A DNA stretch of 5,843 nt. It comes from a bacterium (GTDB lineage Bacteria > Eremiobacterota > Eremiobacteria > Baltobacterales > Baltobacteraceae). The translations under genes and the position numbers were made by a program. The stretch lies in contig JAJXXM010000163.1 in assembly GCA_021781095.1 (NCBI GenBank), forward strand, positions 1 through 5,843, read 5' to 3'. This document shows positions 1 to 5,843 of the stretch, in pieces (within the stretch, counting starts at the first letter, position 1; every line of letters begins with the position of its first letter). The notes beneath the pieces were generated by a model. The model saw only the letters and a list, made by a program, of their open reading frames with translations, had not been told where the DNA came from and did not search any database.

Positions 1-19
1 CGCTAGAAGATAACGGAAC
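1..19 (+). other. Upstream edge: probable tail of a preceding gene and weak atpB ribosome-binding region
   Basis: Two stop codons lie here: TAG at 4-6 (frame 1) and TAA at 11-13 (frame 2, in frame with atpB). Either could end an upstream gene, and in many bacteria that gene is atpI, but too little sequence is present to identify it. A purine run AGAAG (5-9) lies 10 nt before the atpB GTG and is the best Shine-Dalgarno candidate, though a weak one. There is no room for a recognisable promoter, so the operon promoter is presumably further upstream. Confidence 0.35.
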
Positions 20-754
20 GTGCACGAACAGATTGGAGAGCATCCTCTTTGGAAGGTGCCGGTGCTTGGCACCGTGCATTCCGATACGGTATTGACGACG
101 TGGATCGTTATGGCGATCACGTTGCCGTTCTTGTGGTGGGTCGCCGCGAGCTATCGTTCGCCGCAGGTCAATCGCCGTCAGACCATATTTGAAGGCGTCG
201 TCGATTATTTCGCCGATCTCGCGCACAGTACGATCGGTCCGCTCGCCGAGGGATTCGTTCCGTTCCTGATCGCGCTGGTGGTCTTCATCTTCGCACTCAA
301 CGAATTCGGCATGTTTCCGTTCAAAGCGTTCGGGCTGCCCTTCGGCGGGTCGCCGACCGCCGATCTCAATACCGCCGCCGCGTACGCCGTATTGGTCTTC
401 GTCTTGATTCAGGTCAGCGGTATCCGGAAGAGCGGCTTGAAGTTTTACAAGCATCTCCTGCAGCCGTTCTGGCCGATGGTCATCATCAATTTGCTCGAAG
501 AGGTGCTTCGCCCGACGACGCTCGCCTTACGTCTCTTCTTCAACATCCTCATCGGCGAACTCCTCATTCTCGTCGTCTATCAGATCGTTTCATCGCATAT
601 CAAAATCGGAGCGTTCGATCTCTCGCTCACCGCGGCGATCGGCCCGTTCTTCGTTCAGATTTTTAACTTTCTCGTCGGCATTCTCCAGGCTTTCGTCTTC
701 GTGCTGCTGACGATCGTTTATCTCTCGCTCGCCCTCGCGGACGAGGCGCATTAG
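20..754 (+). CDS. atpB: F-type ATP synthase subunit a (Fo stator proton-channel subunit)
   Basis: Integral membrane subunit that forms the two ion half-channels beside the c-ring. At 244 aa it is a usual length for a bacterial subunit a. Hydrophobic segments are visible near residues 24-44, 78-98, 116-134, 150-190 and 205-240. The conserved arginine helix reads LRLFFNILIGE, with the essential Arg at 171 (E. coli R210), Asn175 (N214) and Glu180 (E219). Gln223 in LQAFVFVLLTIVYLSLA matches E. coli Q252, and PTADLNT (112-118) is another family motif. The spacing from Arg171 to Gln223 is ten residues longer than in E. coli, from a larger loop near 191-205. The position usually held by Gly in RLFGN is Phe174 here. 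The start is GTG: an in-frame TAA lies 9 nt upstream, and the next in-frame ATG (110) would remove the first membrane segment and the conserved EHPLW start region. First visible gene of the operon, 27 nt before atpE. Confidence 0.97.
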   Translation: MHEQIGEHPLWKVPVLGTVHSDTVLTTWIVMAITLPFLWWVAASYRSPQVNRRQTIFEGVVDYFADLAHSTIGPLAEGFVPFLIALVVFIFALNEFGMFPFKAFGLPFGGSPTADLNTAAAYAVLVFVLIQVSGIRKSGLKFYKHLLQPFWPMVIINLLEEVLRPTTLALRLFFNILIGELLILVVYQIVSSHIKIGAFDLSLTAAIGPFFVQIFNFLVGILQAFVFVLLTIVYLSLALADEAH

Positions 755-781
755 TACCACTCGATTGGAAAGGCCATCTAA

Positions 782-1069
782 GTGAACGTTCAACTCATCA
801 TTGCCGCCGCGACCGTCGTCGGCTTCTCCCTGGTCGCCGCCGCGTTTGCGATCGGCACCACGATCGGCAACGGCCTCGTGAGCTCGCGTGCGGTCGAAGC
901 GATCGCCCGTCAGCCCGAAGCGCGCCCGAACATCTTCCAGTTCCTCATCATCGGCGTCGGGTTCGTCGAAGCGAACGGCTTCATCGCGCTCGGCCTCGCG
1001 CTCTATCTCTTCTTCGTGGTCGCCAACGTGCCGTCGCTCGTCACGGCCCTGCTCGCCGGCGCCAAGTAA
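782..1069 (+). CDS. atpE: F-type ATP synthase subunit c (c-ring proteolipid)
   Basis: Hairpin of two membrane helices that oligomerises into the rotating c-ring. Helix 1 spans about residues 5-35, the polar loop is ARQPEA (42-47) with the conserved Arg43-Gln44-Pro45, and helix 2 spans about 50-80. The ion-carrying carboxylate is Glu63 in FVEANGF, 18 residues after the loop Pro, exactly as for E. coli Asp61. At 95 aa the protein is longer than E. coli c (79 aa), with a C-terminal tail of about 13 residues that is mostly hydrophobic. The helix-1 glycine pattern is reduced to Gly25, Gly29 and Gly31. Asn30 sits where Na+-type c subunits have Gln32, and Asn65 lies two residues after Glu63, but the Ser of Na+ sites is Ala64, so proton use is more likely. 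The start is GTG with GGAAAGG (767-773) 8 nt upstream. A hydrophobic N-terminus is normal for this family and needs no cleaved signal. Confidence 0.97.
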   Translation: MNVQLIIAAATVVGFSLVAAAFAIGTTIGNGLVSSRAVEAIARQPEARPNIFQFLIIGVGFVEANGFIALGLALYLFFVVANVPSLVTALLAGAK

Positions 1070-1095
1070 GCGAAACCCGAAGGAAGCCTCGCGCG

Positions 1096-1527
1096 ATGCT
1101 CTTTTCTTTCGACGGTACGTTCGTCGTCCAGCTCATCAACTTCGCGATCTTCTTCGCGCTGTTGAACGTGCTGTTCTTGCGCCCGGTCGGTAAGGCCGTC
1201 GCGCAGCGCCGCGCGTACCTCGATAATCTCGTCGGAGGCTACGAAAAGGCACAGAGCGAGGCGAACGCCCTTCGACGCGAGGCCGAACGGGTGCGCAACG
1301 AAGCGCGCCGCGAAGCCGATGCGGCAATCGCTCGCGAACGCGCGCGCATGCACGAAGACGGCGTGAGCATCCTCGCCGAGTTTTCGAAGAAGGCGAACGA
1401 GACCATCGACGCCGCGAACGAACGGGTTCGCGGCGAAGTGGAGGCGCTCTCGGGCGATCTCGGCACGCTGCGCGAGCAGCTCGCCGGACAGATCCTCGCG
1501 CAGGCGCTTCCGGAGGTGCGGCGATGA
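1096..1527 (+). CDS. atpF': F-type ATP synthase subunit b' (first of two b-type stator subunits)
   Basis: Peripheral-stalk subunit: one N-terminal membrane helix (about residues 7-28), then a long charged Ala/Glu/Arg-rich helix (about 36-130) that would form a coiled coil with the other b subunit and reach delta and alpha. The N-terminus, with FDGTFVVQLINF followed by LLNVLFLRPV (22-31), is a clear match to the b/b' family membrane segment and its hinge (Arg29-Pro30). At 143 aa it is slightly shorter than E. coli b (156 aa), which fits a b'-type protein. The ATG at 1096 has AGGAAG (1081-1086) 9 nt upstream. Its TGA stop overlaps the start of the next b gene in ATGA. I call it b' because it precedes the second b gene, as in cyanobacterial operons, and resembles that type at the N-terminus. 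Which of the pair is formally b or b' is less certain than family membership. Confidence 0.88.
   Translation: MLFSFDGTFVVQLINFAIFFALLNVLFLRPVGKAVAQRRAYLDNLVGGYEKAQSEANALRREAERVRNEARREADAAIARERARMHEDGVSILAEFSKKANETIDAANERVRGEVEALSGDLGTLREQLAGQILAQALPEVRR
1512..1518 (+). promoter_or_regulatory. Strong Shine-Dalgarno site for the second b gene, inside the end of b'
   Basis: GGAGGTG lies within the last codons of atpF' (Glu-Val), 5 nt before the ATG at 1524. It is the closest match to the anti-Shine-Dalgarno sequence that I see in the window. It supports the start at 1524 and means the overlapping gene need not rely only on reinitiation. Confidence 0.75.
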
Positions 1528-2009
1528 ATTACGAACTGATAGCGGTTTGGAGCCAGGTCGTCTGCTTCGTCGCGTTTGCGGCGTTCGCGGTATGGATCTG
1601 GCAGAAAGCGGTCACGCCCGCCGTCGCGAAGGCGCAGGAAGCGCAGAATCAGCGGCTCACCGAGCTCGAGGCGCGTCTTGCGAAGATGGAAGCCGAGCGC
1701 GAAGAGGCGCGCGCCGCCGCCGCTCGCGCGAAGGAAGAGGCGCAACTCATCGTCGGCCGCGTCGGCGATCTCGTCGCGCGCGAACGGGAGAAATACCTCG
1801 CAGAGATTCGGAGCGAAGGCGAGCGCGAATTGCGCAGCGCCGAGGGCGAGCTCGAACGGGCGCGCCACGCCGCGCGCGAACGCCTCCGCGAAGAGACGCT
1901 TGCGGGAGCGCTCGCGATCGCCCGCGAGCGCGCGATCGCGAGCGTCGACGCGAAGGCCGAAAGCGCGTTGCGCGACCGGTTCGTAGCGGCGCTTGGGGAG
2001 ATGCGATAA
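1524..2009 (+). CDS. atpF: F-type ATP synthase subunit b (second, more divergent b-type stator subunit)
   Basis: Second stalk protein, 161 aa. It has one N-terminal membrane helix (about residues 5-27, rich in Val, Ala and aromatic residues, with Cys14), a hinge-like VTPAVAKAQ (30-38), and then an almost unbroken charged helix (about 38-135) dense in Glu, Arg and Ala. This is the architecture of the ATP synthase b family, and its place between b' and delta makes the identity firm. The sequence is less canonical than the upstream b': the usual Asn-Phe/Leu-rich membrane motif is replaced by AVWSQVVCFVAF. It presumably pairs with b' as a heterodimer, as in cyanobacteria and other bacteria with two b genes. 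It overlaps b' by 4 nt and ends 2 nt before atpH, so the three are tightly coupled. Coiled-coil composition and high GC leave long open frames on both strands here, and these are not genes. Confidence 0.87.
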   Translation: MNYELIAVWSQVVCFVAFAAFAVWIWQKAVTPAVAKAQEAQNQRLTELEARLAKMEAEREEARAAAARAKEEAQLIVGRVGDLVAREREKYLAEIRSEGERELRSAEGELERARHAARERLREETLAGALAIARERAIASVDAKAESALRDRFVAALGEMR

Positions 2010-2011
2010 GC

Positions 2012-2557
2012 ATGGCGAACGAAAAAGCGGCGCGTCGCTACGCGGCGGCGATCTTCTCGCTCGCGCACGACGCGAAGCTCGAAGCGCGCGTCGGTGAGGA
2101 ACTCAAGGGCGTCAGCGATGCCGTCGAGGGCGACGCCGCCCTGCACTCGTTTTTCGTGTCGCCGGTGATCTCGCGCGCGCTCAAGGAGCGGACGTTGCTG
2201 GCGACCTTCGGGTCGCGGGTTCACGAGATCGTCGCGCACGCCGTCGTCCTGTTGGTCCGCAAGCGGCGCGAGACGTTGCTCGGTGAGATCGTTCGGCAGT
2301 ATCACGCGCTCGAACGCGCGGCGCGGGGCGGCGAGCCGCTCACCGTCACGACGGCGCACCCGATCGCGGCCGCCGATCTCGACGCGCTCGTCGGGCAGCT
2401 CGAGCGCCGTTTCAACAAGAAATTCGACGTCGAAACCAGCGTCGATCCGCACGCTATCGGCGGCATTCGCGTCATGATGGGCGACCGCCTGATCGATGCG
2501 ACCGTCGCCGGACGCCTCGAAGACTTCGCTCGCAACCTTTTCGCACAACGTACGTAA
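2012..2557 (+). CDS. atpH: F-type ATP synthase subunit delta (F1 stator cap)
   Basis: F1 delta subunit (OSCP homologue), which sits on top of the alpha3beta3 head and anchors it to the b/b' stalk. At 181 aa it is of normal length (E. coli 177). The N-terminal helical domain begins with ARRYAAAIFSLA (7-18), the family signature. The C-terminal end has Gly150-Gly151, then MGDRLIDATVAGRL (156-169), matching the conserved GG...GD..ID.S..GRL block with Thr in place of Ser. The reading frame stays open upstream to 1547, but that extension is the shadow of atpF in another frame. The start is placed at ATG 2012 because family homology begins there, it follows the atpF stop by 2 nt, and GGGGAG (1995-2000) lies 11 nt upstream. 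Confidence 0.95.
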   Translation: MANEKAARRYAAAIFSLAHDAKLEARVGEELKGVSDAVEGDAALHSFFVSPVISRALKERTLLATFGSRVHEIVAHAVVLLVRKRRETLLGEIVRQYHALERAARGGEPLTVTTAHPIAAADLDALVGQLERRFNKKFDVETSVDPHAIGGIRVMMGDRLIDATVAGRLEDFARNLFAQRT

Positions 2558-2593
2558 CCGCACGCACAACGAAAGAACCATAGGAAAAAGCAG
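2558..2593 (+). promoter_or_regulatory. A-rich leader with Shine-Dalgarno site for atpA
   Basis: The largest gap in the operon, 36 nt, is rich in A and C in its second half (AACGAAAGAACC, then AGGAAAAAGCAG). AGGA at 2582-2585 lies 8 nt before the ATG at 2594. The low-GC, probably unstructured leader is suited to efficient initiation of alpha, needed in three copies per enzyme. I see no hairpin or terminator in it. Confidence 0.5.

Positions 2594-5843
<3,250 letters not shown>

Noticed and set aside
782..1069. Assignment of the enzyme as Na+-dependent because of Asn at the Gln32 position of c
   Set aside because: The required Ser66 equivalent is Ala64 and the Tyr70 equivalent is Ile68, so the Na+ signature is incomplete; proton use is the safer default.
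888..1193. 101-codon plus-strand frame overlapping atpE and the start of atpF'
   Set aside because: It is a Ser/Arg-rich out-of-frame shadow of the c-subunit gene with no family resemblance.
1547..2011. 155-codon upstream extension of the delta frame, which could suggest a b-delta fusion as in mycobacteria
   Set aside because: The extension is Arg/Gly-rich with no membrane segment or b-family features. The real b protein is read in another frame over the same bases, and delta homology begins exactly at ATG 2012.

Overview
The window is one continuous, co-directional (+ strand) F-type ATP synthase operon, cut at both edges. The order is atpB (a), atpE (c), atpF' (b'-like), atpF (b), atpH (delta), atpA (alpha), atpG (gamma), and then atpD (beta), whose 3' end lies outside the window. 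Genes fill almost all of it. The largest gap between genes is 36 nt, and I see no RNA gene, mobile element, CRISPR array, terminator or reverse-strand gene. The upstream edge (1-19) probably holds only the tail of a preceding gene. The epsilon gene (atpC) would be expected after atpD.

Layout: the membrane (Fo) module comes first. Subunit a (20-754) and subunit c (782-1069) both start at GTG. Two different b-type stator genes follow (1096-1527 and 1524-2009), overlapping by ATGA. The F1 module comes next: delta (2012-2557), alpha (2594-4093), gamma (4093-4959, sharing one base with alpha in TAATG) and the first 289 codons of beta (4977-5843). Together they encode a rotary enzyme. Ions pass between subunit a (Arg171) and the c-ring (Glu63), which turns gamma inside the alpha3beta3 head, while b, b' and delta hold the head still.

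Organism: the DNA is GC-rich, with strong preference for codons such as GCG, CGC, ATC, CTC and GTC, and it has bacterial Shine-Dalgarno sites and overlapping genes. Separate b and b' genes in the order a-c-b'-b-delta-alpha-gamma are familiar from cyanobacteria and several other phyla. In cyanobacteria, however, beta-epsilon usually sits elsewhere, and in many alphaproteobacteria Fo and F1 are in separate operons. A joined operon with a b/b' pair, plus several unusual residues, suggests a less-studied GC-rich bacterial phylum. Eremiobacterota (WPS-2) is a guess from overall feel only and is not demonstrated.

The system itself is well known; I found no new type of system here. What merits a second look is variation at normally conserved sites: Ser for Gln in the alpha P-loop, Phe for Gly in the subunit-a Arg motif, Asn residues around the c-subunit carboxylate, loss of the conserved SE..AR signature in gamma, and a 20-residue loop insertion in the beta N-terminal barrel.
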